A stretch of 64,000 bases of DNA, from NCBI RefSeq assembly GCF_024124765.2, contig NZ_JAMXSR020000003.1:62001-126000 (forward strand). Direction: 5' to 3'. The notes below the pieces were generated by a model that worked only from the letters and a program-made list of their open reading frames with translations, did not search any database and was not told where the DNA came from. The translations under genes and the position numbers were made by a program. Of the stretch, positions 55,805-63,943 are shown in pieces. Positions within the stretch are counted from its first letter, which is position 1. The number at the start of each line of letters is the position of its first letter. Origin of the DNA: Sphingomonas sp. H160509 (GTDB lineage Bacteria > Pseudomonadota > Alphaproteobacteria > Sphingomonadales > Sphingomonadaceae).

Positions 55805-55995
55805 TGTCTGTGGAAAATGGTGTATTCACGAGGTTCCTGAGCGGGATGGCCACCCCGCTCAGGCGGTGGATGTGAGGCCGTTCGACAGGCTGGTCGTCAA
55901 AGACCGTTCCTGAGCAGGGCCGCATCCGTCTTTCCCAAACCCCGAACAGTTGCTTGGGACCGTTAACGGACCCGCACGACGAGCCTGGGAGACCG
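55805..55995 (+). ncRNA. Candidate IS110 bridge RNA
   Basis: The non-coding left end between the IS110 edge and its gene folds into three parts. The 5' hairpin has the stem CCTGAGCGGG/CCCGCTCAGG (55836-55863). The second hairpin is 55868-55927: GGATG/CATCC and GGCC/GGCC enclose a loop with GTTCGACAGGCT on the left, the small hairpin GGTC-GACC and GTTCCTGAGCA on the right. The third is 55928-55993: GTCT..CCCA/TGGGAGAC encloses AACAGTTGCTTG, a GTTAAC hairpin and GACGAGC. This is the layout of IS110 bridge RNAs. The first pair of guides matches the target repeat around core CT; GACGAG can pair with CTTGTC at the IS left edge. Confidence 0.7.
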
Positions 55996-56480
55996 GATCA
56001 TGTCATAGCCCGACCTTTGTCGGCATCGATGTTGCCAACGACGAACTCGCTATTCACTTTCATCCGACCGGCATGCTGTGTCGCGTCGCCAACAGCAAGA
56101 CCGAACTTGCCATGCTCGGCCGCAAGCTGACCCGGCTTGCCGGCACGGCCCGTTTGCGGATCGGCTTCGAGGCGTCGGGCGGTTACGAGCGCAAGCTTAT
56201 CATCCTGCTCGATCGGCTGGCACTTGCCGCCTATTTTATAGATCCGGCACGGGTGCGCAGCTTCGCCCGTGCCGAGCACAGCTGGCCAAGACCGATTCAC
56301 TCGATGCTGCGGTGATCGCACGCTGCCTTGCTGCGCTGCATGCCAAGCTCACGCCCCATGTCCACAACCCCGAAGCCATCAGGCTTACCGAGCATGTTCG
56401 TCTGCGCGACCTCGCTGTCGCCCAGGCTGTCCAACTGGGCAACCAGCTCGAGACCATCGCTGATACCGCCATGCGTCGCA
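55996..56480 (+). pseudogene. IS110-family transposase, 5' part
   Basis: SPTFVGIDVANDELAIHFHP carries the first Asp of the DEDD (RuvC-like) site and RIGFEASGGYERKLI the Glu. After a frame change near 56280 it continues AKTDSLDAAVIARCLAALHA with the two Asp, then LRDLAVAQAVQLGNQLETIA. It ends at RRIS where IS481 sequence resumes. The Tnp20 domain with the catalytic Ser is absent, so it is not functional. Upstream lies the bridge-RNA-like region. Confidence 0.85.
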
Positions 56481-56745
56481 TCAGCGTCGAGAGCGAAGCT
56501 TGCGATCGCTGTATTGCTGCTCTGACGGCGTGCGTGGTCGTGGCGCTCCCATGACGTACCTGTCCCATACGGCTTCTTCCATTCTAACGACGGATCACAC
56601 CATCAAACCGTGGGATTAAACACCCAGTACACTAATAGCGAAGATCGCCTCACCGTAGACCTTTTTTATACCATACCCTTACGCATTGAGTTTAATACGC
56701 GTATAAAATTGCCCAGAAGCTTCAGACGAGCGATCGGACCAGTGC

Positions 56746-57941
56746 ATGAATGCCATTGTCAATCATATCGGAGAACTGGCGGACGCGGGCGAGCGGATGA
56801 TTGAACGCTTACGGCGCAAGGCATTCCTGCCCGAAAGCCGCAAGGGTCTCAATGTCCGCTTCGGGATTGCCGAGGCAGCGCAATTACTCGACTGTTCGAC
56901 CAACCGGATCCGCATGGCGGAGGATGACGGTCGCCTCCCCCTGCCCCGGCGGGTGAAAATGGGCGGAGACTTGGTTATTCGGTCGAGGAACTACTGCAGA
57001 TGCGCGAGGTACTTGGCGCCTCTCCTGCACGCGCACTGTTTGATATCCCCGCGATCATCGCAGTGCAGAATTTCAAAGGCGGGGTGGGCAAGTCGACGGT
57101 CACGTGCCACCTCGCGCATTATTTCGCGGTGCAGGGGTACCGTGTGCTGGTTGTCGACTGCGATAGCCAGGCGACGACGACGACGCTGTTCGGGTTTAAC
57201 CCCCATTTCAATATCGCGCGAGAAGAGACGCTCTACCCCTATCTGTCGATCGATCCGACCCAGGCCGACCTGCTCTATGCGGTCAAATCGACACCGTGGC
57301 CCAATGTCGACCTTATCCCATCGAACCTCGAATTGTTCGACGTCGAATATGAACTTGCCGCTGCGGGATCGGACGGGCAGTCGGTGCTCGCCGCGCGCTT
57401 CCGCAAGCTCAAACAGGGGCTGGCCGATCTTGCGCGCAATTACGACGTGGTACTGCTCGATCCTCCACCTGCTCTCGGGACGATCAGCCTCGCGGTGATG
57501 CAGGCGGCAAATGCGCTGCTCGTCCCGCTCGCCGCTACGACGCCCGATTTTTGCTCGACCGTCCAGTTTCTGTCGATGATGAACCAGGTCCTGCAGCAGC
57601 TCGCGCATGCCGGAATCGAGGTCGAATATAGCTTCCTTCGGCTTATATGTTCGAAGTTTGACAGTAACGATCCCAGCCACGCAATGGTTCGCACGATTAT
57701 GGAACAGAGCTTCGGTCCAGCCTTACTCCCGGTGCCAATCCTCGAATCCGCCGAGATCAGCCATGCCGCGATGCGGATGATGACGATCTACGAACTTGAA
57801 CGCCCAATCGGTACTCCCAAGACGCACAAGCGCTGCCGTGCCAATCTTGACGAGGCGATGGGGCAGATCGAGCAACTCGTCCGACAAGGCTGGGGCCGTG
57901 TCGAGCCCGCACGCGAGGAGGATCTACTCCGTGTCGCGTGA
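56746..57941 (+). CDS. parA: Plasmid partition ATPase ParA (frameshifted)
   Basis: About 398 residues after repair. Residues ~1-100 carry a MerR-like DNA-binding segment (LNVRFGIAEAAQLLDCSTNR, then IRMAEDDGRLPLP), as in ParA proteins that autoregulate. The ATPase begins with IIAVQNFKGGVGKSTVTCHL (Walker A), followed by LVVDCDSQATTTTLFG and YDVVLLDPPPALG. A missing base near 56948-56953 separates the two parts; repaired, they join as RRGENGRRLGYSVEELLQMR. Followed by parB, as usual for these plasmids. Confidence 0.88.
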
Positions 57942-58003
57942 ACCCGAATTGGTACTGTCCTGCGCGGCAGCGTTCCCAATAAGTCCAGTGCGGGAGGTGC
58001 AGC

Positions 58004-59045
58004 ATGGCGCGTAAGCAATCTGACTATCTCGCAGCCTTGCTGGCCGACGAATCAGCGGAAATCGACACCGACGCGCCCCCTGCCCCGCCCACGTCCGAAC
58101 GGACGCGTGGGACGACACTGCTCAACCGCGAGACTGCACTAGCGCGAGTGACTAGCGGGGAAGTGCGACAAGTGACGCAGCTGCTACTCGATCCAGTGCG
58201 CGTGCGGATCTGGCCGGGTAATGCGCGCAGCTACCAGCATCTGACCGAAGAAGGCTGCCGCGAGCTAATCGATTCCATAATCGCCGAGGGCGGACAAAAG
58301 GTTCCTGCCGTGGTACGCCGTGTCAACGGCGATCCTACACATGACTTCGAGGTGATTGCGGGTACTCGACGCCACTGGTCGATCAGCTGGCTACGTGCGC
58401 ATTCCTATCCTGAGATGCAGTTCGTAGCGCAGGTTGCCAACCTCGACGACGAAGCCGCATTCCGGCTTGCCGATCTAGAGAACCGCGCGCGGAAAGATGT
58501 GTCAGATCTCGAGCGTGCCCGTAATTATGCCGAGGCGCTCAAGGCCCATTACGGCAACCACCTGACGCGGATGGCGGACCGGCTCAAAGTGTCAAAGGGT
58601 TGGCTGTCAAAGATGGTCAAGGTCGCACAGATCCCAGACGCGGTGATTACCGCGTTCGCCTCCCCCTCCGACGTCCAACTCAAGCCTGCTTATGCATTGG
58701 CGCAGGCGCTCAACGACAAAGTTGCCGCTAAGGCTATTCAAGGTGCTGCTCGAGATCTTGCGCGTGAGCAGGCTGCGCGGCGCGATCGGGGTGCGCCCCC
58801 CCTACCCTGCTGGCGACGTGCTGCGGCGGTTGCTCGAGGCGTCGAACGATCCCACCGACGCTGCGCCCCCGTTCACATGGACCACGCCGTCTGGACGCCC
58901 TGGGCTCAGCATCCAGTCGAGCAACCGACAGGGCGTAACAATCCGACTCCATGCCGGGTCGGGCGCCGGGAACGACGAGCTGGTCAACGCGCTGCGGCAG
59001 GCGCTCGTGCATTTGGAGGCCGAAGGCCGCGGACTGCAGCGGTGA
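58004..59045 (+). CDS. parB: Plasmid partition protein ParB (frameshifted)
   Basis: About 346 residues after repair. The ParB/Srx CTPase-like domain is at ~60-150 (RIWPGNARSYQHLTEEGCRE, VIAGTRRHWSISWLRAH in place of GERRxRA). The DNA-binding HTH is at ~185-215 (MADRLKVSKGWLSKMVKVAQ), and a C-terminal dimerisation tail (GAGNDELVNALRQALVHLEA) is readable only after removing one C from the C7 run 58796-58802. Begins with gtgcgggaggtgcagc before ATG 58004. Palindromes typical of parS lie directly behind the stop. Confidence 0.88.
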
Positions 59046-59048
59046 GTG

Positions 59049-59066
59049 TGTTTCCCCGGGGAAACA
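59049..59066. promoter_or_regulatory. parS-like perfect palindrome
   Basis: TGTTTCCCCGGGGAAACA, a perfect 18-bp palindrome three bases after the parB stop. Outer TGTTTC/GAAACA are those of chromosomal parS (TGTTTCACGTGAAACA), with a CCCGGG centre. Confidence 0.75.
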
Positions 59067-59114
59067 TGCTCCGTTCCATACCAACGCGGACGATTGCCGC
59101 TACCGCCCCGATGA

Positions 59115-59133
59115 TGTTTTCCTTTGGGAAACA
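59115..59133. promoter_or_regulatory. Second, imperfect parS-like site
   Basis: TGTTTTCC-ttt-GGGAAACA, 66 bases behind the perfect palindrome and just before repA. Same outer bases with one change on the left arm. Confidence 0.6.
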
Positions 59134-59149
59134 CTCAGGTCGTGACGGC

Positions 59150-60034
59150 ATGACACGCGCCGATCGTCAGAGGGTGTCTGAGCGTTCGACCTGCTCCTCC
59201 CCTATCTCGCCGACCTGCCGCTGCGCGACCAGCGCGAGATGATGGAGCGTCCGTTCTTCAGCCTCGCCAAGCCCAAGCGAGTCAAGCCGATCGATTATCG
59301 CAGCCCCGACGGCAAGCTGTGGGTGCACGTCTCAGGCAACCCTGATTACGGGATGGCGACGATTTGGGATGCGGACATATTAATCTATTGCGCGAGCGTG
59401 CTTGCGGATATGGCCCGGCGCGGGATCAACGACGTTCCGTGCAAGCTCTACCTTATGCCCTATGACCTAGTCCGCGCAATTGGGCGGCCCACGACCGGTC
59501 GAGCGTATGAACTGCTCGGCCAAGCGCTCGACCGGCTGGTGTCAAGCACGATCAAGACCAACTTTCGCCGAGAATCGCCGAGAGGCCACGTTCAGTTGAC
59601 TCGATGGGTGGACACAGCTGGTCGACGAAAAGACCGAGCGGTCGCGTGGGATGACGATCGAGGTGTCGAACTGGTTCTGGGAAGGCGTAATGATGCAGGG
59701 CGGGGTGCTGTCGATCGACCCTGCCTATTTTGACCTGACGGGCGGGCGTGAGCGCTGGCTATACCGCGTCGCGCGCAAACATGCTGGAGGGGCAGGGGAA
59801 GTCGGCTTCGCGATCGCCATGCCGACGCTGTTCGAGAAGTCGGGCGCCAAAGGGCAATATCGCCGCTTCAAGTTCGAGATCGCGAAGATCGTCGAGCGCA
59901 ACGGGCTGCCGGGCTATGCGCTAGCCTTGGAGACGCCAGCTGGAAAGCGCGAACCACTGCTGCGGATGCAACGTCGCAGCGACGTCGAGCGCCCGATGAA
60001 AACCGTGGTGGCACATGGGGCAGGGGGGCGCTAA
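59150..60034 (+). CDS. repA: Plasmid replication initiator RepA (frameshifted twice)
   Basis: About 294 residues after repair. The family signature FDLLLPYLADLPLRDQREMM-ERPFFSLAK, then KPIDYRSPDGKLWVHVSGNP-DYGMATIWDADILIYCASVL and GGVLSIDPAYFDLTGGRERWLYRVARKHAGG, is that of the replication initiator protein A family of alphaproteobacterial plasmids. The start ATG 59150 fits if one base is missing near 59184; a second shift (extra G in 59606-59608) lies between LTRW and WTQLVDEKTE. Binds the origin, which the iterons at 60565-60672 may represent. Confidence 0.88.
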
Positions 60035-60347
60035 AGCCCCAGCAAGGTCAACGTCAACCAACCCCACTGCCACAGCCAACGATGCGGATGAGACGATTGA
60101 CGTAACAGCGCTGCTGCGACGGTCGCGGACCAGTCTGGCGACACGCGCCACCGCCGGCGAAATCACCGACGCGACAATGGCAACGCTGTGCAGGGAATGC
60201 CCGGGATGGGATTACCAGACATTACACGATCAGTTTCGCGCCTGGGTTGAGGCGGACAGTACGCACACGCCGGTGAGTTATCAGGCGGCGTTCATCGGCT
60301 TTGTACGGCGCTACCATGAAAAGCACCGTCACGAACTTGGGCGTTAG
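60015..60347 (+). CDS. Small protein overlapping the repA end
   Basis: 110 residues; ATG 60015 lies 20 bases inside repA. Sequence: DETIDVTALLRRSRTSLATR, then LCRECPGWDYQTLHDQFRAW and AFIGFVRRYHEKHRHELGR. A gene of this kind often follows repA in sphingomonad plasmids and may be a replication accessory, but no activity is known. Probably translationally coupled to repA. Confidence 0.65.
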   Translation: MGQGGAKAPARSTSTNPTATANDADETIDVTALLRRSRTSLATRATAGEITDATMATLCRECPGWDYQTLHDQFRAWVEADSTHTPVSYQAAFIGFVRRYHEKHRHELGR

Positions 60348-60564
60348 CACTGCTTGGCCTTACGAACCGCCTTCGCCTTGAGAGGGGCATAGGGGCCGCG
60401 TACTCCAAAATCCCTATAGCCTAGTTCAACCGTTCCCGAAGTGTCGTGTTTGTAAACGCCCCTCCTTCTTTACGCTTGGGTATCTGTCGCAATTGAACAT
60501 CCCTTAGGACGAACCTTAGCAATCTGATGCAATTACTCGAGAAAATTACGCAATCGAGCCAGCC

Positions 60565-60672
60565 TTCGACACTCTAGGAACAAGGTTCGCTCCTTTAGGA
60601 ACGCAAAGTCGACCTTTCGGGAACTTTTTCCTCGACACTCTAGGAACAGAACGAAGACACATCTGGAACCGC
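60565..60672. other. Iteron-like repeats, candidate replication origin
   Basis: Five GGAAC boxes start at 60577, 60598, 60620, 60643 and 60665, spaced 21, 22, 23 and 22 bases, two helical turns. Two of them share CGACACTCTAGGAACA exactly, the others in part (CTTTAGGAAC, TTTCGGGAAC, CATCTGGAAC). AT-rich DNA follows at 60715-60785. Position 220 bases behind repA fits an iteron-controlled oriV. Confidence 0.7.
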
Positions 60673-60844
60673 GTTATCGAGCTAACTCAAGGAAGACAGG
60701 GCATTCAAGCGCATTAGAAAGGCGATTAACTCATTAACATTAGGTATAAACCCCTTTAACCAGCGAATTCTATATTTTCGAAAAGCGGATTAAATGAACC
60801 GCCCCGGGTTTGTTGGAGGCTTCAACTCCTGAGACGGTGGAGCC

Positions 60845-61198
60845 ATGACGAGCAAGACGGCGAACAAGTTTGCGCCCGAAGTCCGCGAGCGGGCGGTACG
60901 GATGGTTTTCGATCACGAGCGGGATTACCCGTCCAGATGGGCGACCGTGGTATCGATTGCCGAGAAGATCGGCTGCGTTCCGCAGACGCTGCATGAACGG
61001 GTGAAGAAGGCCGAAGTCGACAGCGGCAAACGTGGCGGTGTCCCGACCGATGTGGCCGACAAGGTGAAGGCGCTGGAGCGCGAGGTCCGCGAACTGCGGC
61101 AAGCCAACGAGATCCTGCGCAAGCCTGTCCTGAGCCTGCCGAAGGGGGCGTCGGCATATTTTGCGCAGGCGGAGCTCGACCGCCCGTTCCGGAGATGA
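60845..61198 (+). CDS. IS3 OrfA with an in-frame 24-bp repeat insertion
   Basis: 117 residues instead of 109. The HTH region ERAVRMVFDHERDYPSRWAT and the leucine zipper KALEREVRELRQANEILRK are present. Then the insertion encodes PVLSLPKG, followed by ASAYFAQAELDRPFRR. Because the insert is 24 bases here, the frame is kept. The stop overlaps the orfB start (ATGA). Confidence 0.85.
   Translation: MTSKTANKFAPEVRERAVRMVFDHERDYPSRWATVVSIAEKIGCVPQTLHERVKKAEVDSGKRGGVPTDVADKVKALEREVRELRQANEILRKPVLSLPKGASAYFAQAELDRPFRR
61124..61147 (+). repeat. CCTGAGC/GAAGGG repeat inserted in IS3 orfA (24 bp)
   Basis: Follows CGCAAG and precedes GCGTCGGCA. Its first 23 bases are identical to the insert at 9731-9753. 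Confidence 0.9.
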
Positions 61199-61542
61199 TC
61201 GCTTTCATTGACGATTACCGTGATGCCTATGGGGTCGAGCCGATCTGCCGTGTCCTGCCGATAGCCCCATCCACCTACTACGAGCACGTCGTGCAACGAC
61301 AGGATCCATCGCGTCTGTCGGCACGGGCGCGTGAGGATCTGATCCTCAAGCCCGAAATCGCTCGTGTCTTCGCGGCGAACTTTGCGGTCTACGGCGTGCG
61401 GAAGGTATGGCGGCAGATGATGCGGGAGGGCTTTGCGGTCGCGCGCTGTACCGTGGAACGGCTGATGCGCGAGATGGGCTTGGCGGGGGTAATCCGCGGC
61501 AAGCCGGTGCGCACGACCATCAGCGATAAAGCAGCGCCATGA
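61195..61542 (+). pseudogene. IS3 OrfB, truncated
   Basis: 115 of about 280 residues: IAFIDDYRDAYGVEPICRVL, the helix FAVYGVRKVWRQMMREGFAV, then GKPVRTTISDKAA, after which the frame ends. The catalytic rve domain, which would start a few residues later, is absent. Confidence 0.85.
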
Positions 61543-61890
61543 CCGCGCGATCACCATAGATCATCTGCGCATTGAACGGCTTGGATACGAATGTGGCCTT
61601 TTCGGGCAAGTCATCCGCCTTCGGCCGGAGGTGGCCGCTGCCGATAACGATCTCGATCCAGGGGTAATTCTCCGCGAGGTGGTGGGCGAGCGCGAACCCG
61701 TTAGTATCGCCCGGTATATCGACGTCTGAGAAGAGCAGGGTGATTGTGTGCACGTATTCAGGGAGCATCGCGATCGCAGCATCGCTGTGATCCGCTTCAT
61801 AGATGCGGAACCCGCATCTTCGAGAATGGCTGTGACATCCATGAGGATGAACGGGTCATCGTTAACGGCAAGCGCATAGGGAACTGTCGA
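61543..61890 (-). pseudogene. Response-regulator receiver relic, copy 2
   Basis: ALAVNDDPFILMDVTAILED, then after a frame change LFSDVDIPGDTNGFALAHHL, the phospho-Asp region, and EKATFVSKPFNAQMIYG with the conserved Lys. The C-terminus is lost where the IS3 begins. It is closely similar to the relic at 29000-29311; neither is intact. Confidence 0.75.
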
Positions 61891-62023
61891 TAGGGATATG
61901 CCGCACTAACCAGCCACGTGCGAAAACGGCTCCGTTGTATCCCTAGCTTTGACATCTCAAGCAATCATTGCGGATGTAGAATCTCGATTGGCCCGTTGTC
62001 CAAAAGGACCCAGACAATAAAAT

Positions 62024-62053
62024 GCCCCGCTGCGGGGGGCAGCGGGGCGCTTT
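62024..62053. terminator. Strong hairpin GCCCCGCTGC
   Basis: GCCCCGCTGC, loop ggggg, GCAGCGGGGC, a perfect 10-bp stem followed by gcttt. No gene ends immediately before it on the plus strand. Confidence 0.6.
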
Positions 62054-62141
62054 AGAACCAGCGGGACCAAGGGGGGGAAGTGCCCGACCGGTTATGATAT
62101 CAACAGTACAGGCCGGCGTCGGTTCCGCACATAGTTACGAA

Positions 62142-62175
62142 AATGCCCTGCCGATCTGAAGACCGACAGGGCATT
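62142..62175. terminator. Strong hairpin AATGCCCTG
   Basis: AATGCCCTG / CAGGGCATT with a 16-base loop. Together with 62024-62053 it marks a gene-free 750-base region. Confidence 0.55.
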
Positions 62176-62658
62176 GCGAGCTTTCACCGCCGTTCCCCCG
62201 AAAGGGCAGGACGCTTCTAGCGTATTTAGAAACTGCCTAGCTTGTAGTGTGTTCCCGGCGCTCGTCTGTGATGCTAGCCTATCTGGACGGTCGACCCGGC
62301 ATCGACGGCATTATCAACGACATAGTCGGTGATGACGTCCGCCTTTACAAGAACGCCACCTTACACTCTCAGCTTCTGCTCGAAGCGCTTCCATTGGCGT
62401 TCGTCCCGACCGTAACTGGGAAAGGACGGCGGTAGCGGCGTCGGTGCGATCCTGTTTGGCCTACTGCCGCAAGCCGAACACCGCAGATATCCGAGGAGGC
62501 ATTCGACCGACATGTTCTTGCGTTTGAGGTAACACCACCTCACTAAAACCAGGCGGTGCACGACACCCTTGCGCCCGCATTTGGAGCATACGCAGCCCAC
62601 ATTAGCTTCGTGCTTCGTGAAATCGCCCAGCGTCCTAAACCGCGTGTTGCCCACAGGA

Positions 62659-62850
62659 TCACCAGGGCAAAGCCATCTGCGCCGTTTCAGCGTCTACAGG
62701 CTGATATAGAGTCCTGTAGACATGCCTTGCCACCTCCAAGCGTGCGTCTGCTCTCAATCCCTCGCGCGGCGCTGTAAGCCCGATCAAAGCCCATGCAGGC
62801 GCGTCTTCGATAATGGCCGCAATCCGCTCCGGGGAAATCACGCTAGCCAT
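62659..62850 (-). CDS. DUF6771-like small protein
   Basis: 63 residues from ATG 62850 (MASVISPERIAAIIEDAPAW). The stretch SPERIAAIIEDAPAWALIGL then TAPREGLRADARLEVARHVY follows the pattern of DUF6771, a sphingomonad small-protein family of unknown function. The start overlaps the stop of the upstream gene (TGATG). Confidence 0.65.
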   Translation of the reverse strand: MASVISPERIAAIIEDAPAWALIGLTAPREGLRADARLEVARHVYRTLYQPVDAETAQMALPW

Positions 62851-63071
62851 CAGAAGCAATCGGTCGAGAACTTGCCGTAGGGTGACAGCCCACGCCGCGC
62901 GAACTCTGCCTCAATCGGCGCCAGGAGGGTTTCAGGACCGTCTTCGAAGCATTGGAAAAAGATGTTCTGCATCTCGCAAGGCCGAAGCTCTGGCAGGATT
63001 TCGGCAATTAGAGTGTGGGTCTGACTGAGGGGCTGTGCGCCGTCGCGCATCGACTCGGGTGCGTGTTCCAT
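62850..63071 (-). CDS. Small protein coupled to the DUF6771-like gene
   Basis: 73 residues from ATG 63071, or 80 from a TTG at 63092. Sequence: THTLIAEILPELRPCEMQNI, then FFQCFEDGPETLLAPIEAEF and ARRGLSPYGKF. No family known. The TGATG junction with the next gene supports it as real. Confidence 0.5.
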   Translation of the reverse strand: MEHAPESMRDGAQPLSQTHTLIAEILPELRPCEMQNIFFQCFEDGPETLLAPIEAEFARRGLSPYGKFSTDCF

Positions 63072-63120
63072 ACCCAGATCATAGCGGAACAAAGGAAGAA
63101 CGCTAGTGTGGTCGCATCCC

Positions 63121-63288
63121 TTAACTTGGAGGTTTGATCAGCCCTTTCAGCTGCTTTTGCAGCGCCGCGCTGCCCAAATGCGATTGCACGTGATCAAAAC
63201 CCTCCCGCCTCAACTGAGTGCGGATGTCCGTTATCGAGCGCGCTTTGCCGCTCCGCGCGATCTCGAATGCTCGTTCGATGATTGTCAT
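63121..63288 (-). CDS. Small basic protein, unknown
   Basis: 55 residues from ATG 63288: MTIIERAFEIARSGKARSIT, then DIRTQLRREGFDHVQSHLGS and KQLKGLI. A pattern seen repeatedly in sphingomonad accessory genes. It looks like a small helical DNA-binding-type protein but no function is known. Confidence 0.55.
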   Translation of the reverse strand: MTIIERAFEIARSGKARSITDIRTQLRREGFDHVQSHLGSAALQKQLKGLIKPPS

Positions 63289-63426
63289 GGCAAAGCAATA
63301 ACACGGCCGATCTACCAGGAGGACCGTTTCGGTATCCACCGGCTTTAACGGTTTCGCGCTCTCGCTTGCCTCTGCGCCCGCCGCTTGGTCTTCTTCGCGG
63401 ACTCTGCAAGTTGGGCGCTAGCCACA

Positions 63427-63648
63427 CTACTGTGCCCTTTGGCCTTCGCACCGCTGCTCGCAACTTCGGGGGGATAACCAAGCTTTAAGCTTCAAGAGTG
63501 TGGCGCGGATCATATCGCAGCCCTTAACCTGTCCAAACGAGGCCTGCCATTCACCTTTTCCGGAAAACTGATCGCCACAGATAACGGGATCCGGCTTCTC
63601 AAAAAACGATCCTATTTCGAGAATCAAAGCTCGCACGGGCCGAGCCAC
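63427..63648 (-). CDS. Small protein, unknown
   Basis: 73 residues: MARPVRALILEIGSFFEKPD then EWQASFGQVKGCDMIRATLL and KLKAWLSP. The reading frame seems genuine up to about residue 60 and may be frameshifted afterwards. Confidence 0.4.
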   Translation of the reverse strand: MARPVRALILEIGSFFEKPDPVICGDQFSGKGEWQASFGQVKGCDMIRATLLKLKAWLSPRSCEQRCEGQRAQ

Positions 63649-63745
63649 AAAGGGATCCCTTTGGCAACGTCAGGAACGCCCATTGCCCCCCAAAATGCAT
63701 CACGGTTGTGCATTACAACACTGGTCGACTTCGTGCGGTTTGACT

Positions 63746-63943
63746 CTACTTCATCCTCAAACTTCGAATGCGAGTTTCAACGGCCGATACCGAGCGGCCT
63801 AACTCAACATCGATTTCGCGTTGGCTTTTCGAGCCAGCCATCAAAAGAAGCCTGGTGTCGTCATCGTTCGTCCAAGCCTGCCTACTGTTCACCGCATTCT
63901 TGCGCTGTGCAAGGTCGTCAGCTGGGTTCGTAGAAGTAGCCAT
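63746..63943 (-). CDS. SANT/Myb-like small HTH protein
   Basis: 65 residues from ATG 63943, with gaggacggga upstream. RQAWTNDDDTRLLLMAGSKS, then QREIDVELGRSVSAVETRIR and SLRMK is a SANT/Myb-like three-helix HTH in which the second and third helices are well kept (REIDVELGRSVSAVETRI). Such proteins occur in many copies in sphingomonads. Ends the window. Confidence 0.65.
   Translation of the reverse strand: MATSTNPADDLAQRKNAVNSRQAWTNDDDTRLLLMAGSKSQREIDVELGRSVSAVETRIRSLRMK

Larger units (their letters stand above)
55276..56624 (-). mobile_element. IS481 copy 3 interrupted by an IS110-family element
   Basis: Both IS481 ends are present (GGTGTTTAATCCC at 55276 and inverted at 56612-56624). Its C-terminal part (55276-55790) and the first ~30 codons (from 56480) remain, while the middle is replaced by the left end and 5' part of an IS110 transposase (55805-56480). 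The IS110 right end and the IS481 centre are deleted. The left junction lies inside a 23-bp type repeat (cccttcgacgagct). Confidence 0.8.
60794..61542 (+). mobile_element. IS3-family insertion sequence, 3'-truncated
   Basis: Left end near 60794 (TGAACCGCCCCGGGTTTG) typical of IS3 elements of this group, then orfA and the first third of orfB. The sequence stops about 61542-61555, where a response-regulator relic begins. The right inverted repeat and the DDE domain are missing. Confidence 0.8.
61891..62658. other. Gene-free region with two strong hairpins
   Basis: No supported gene in about 770 bases. The hairpins at 62024 and 62142 are its only clear structures; they may frame an unrecognised small RNA. 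Confidence 0.4.
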
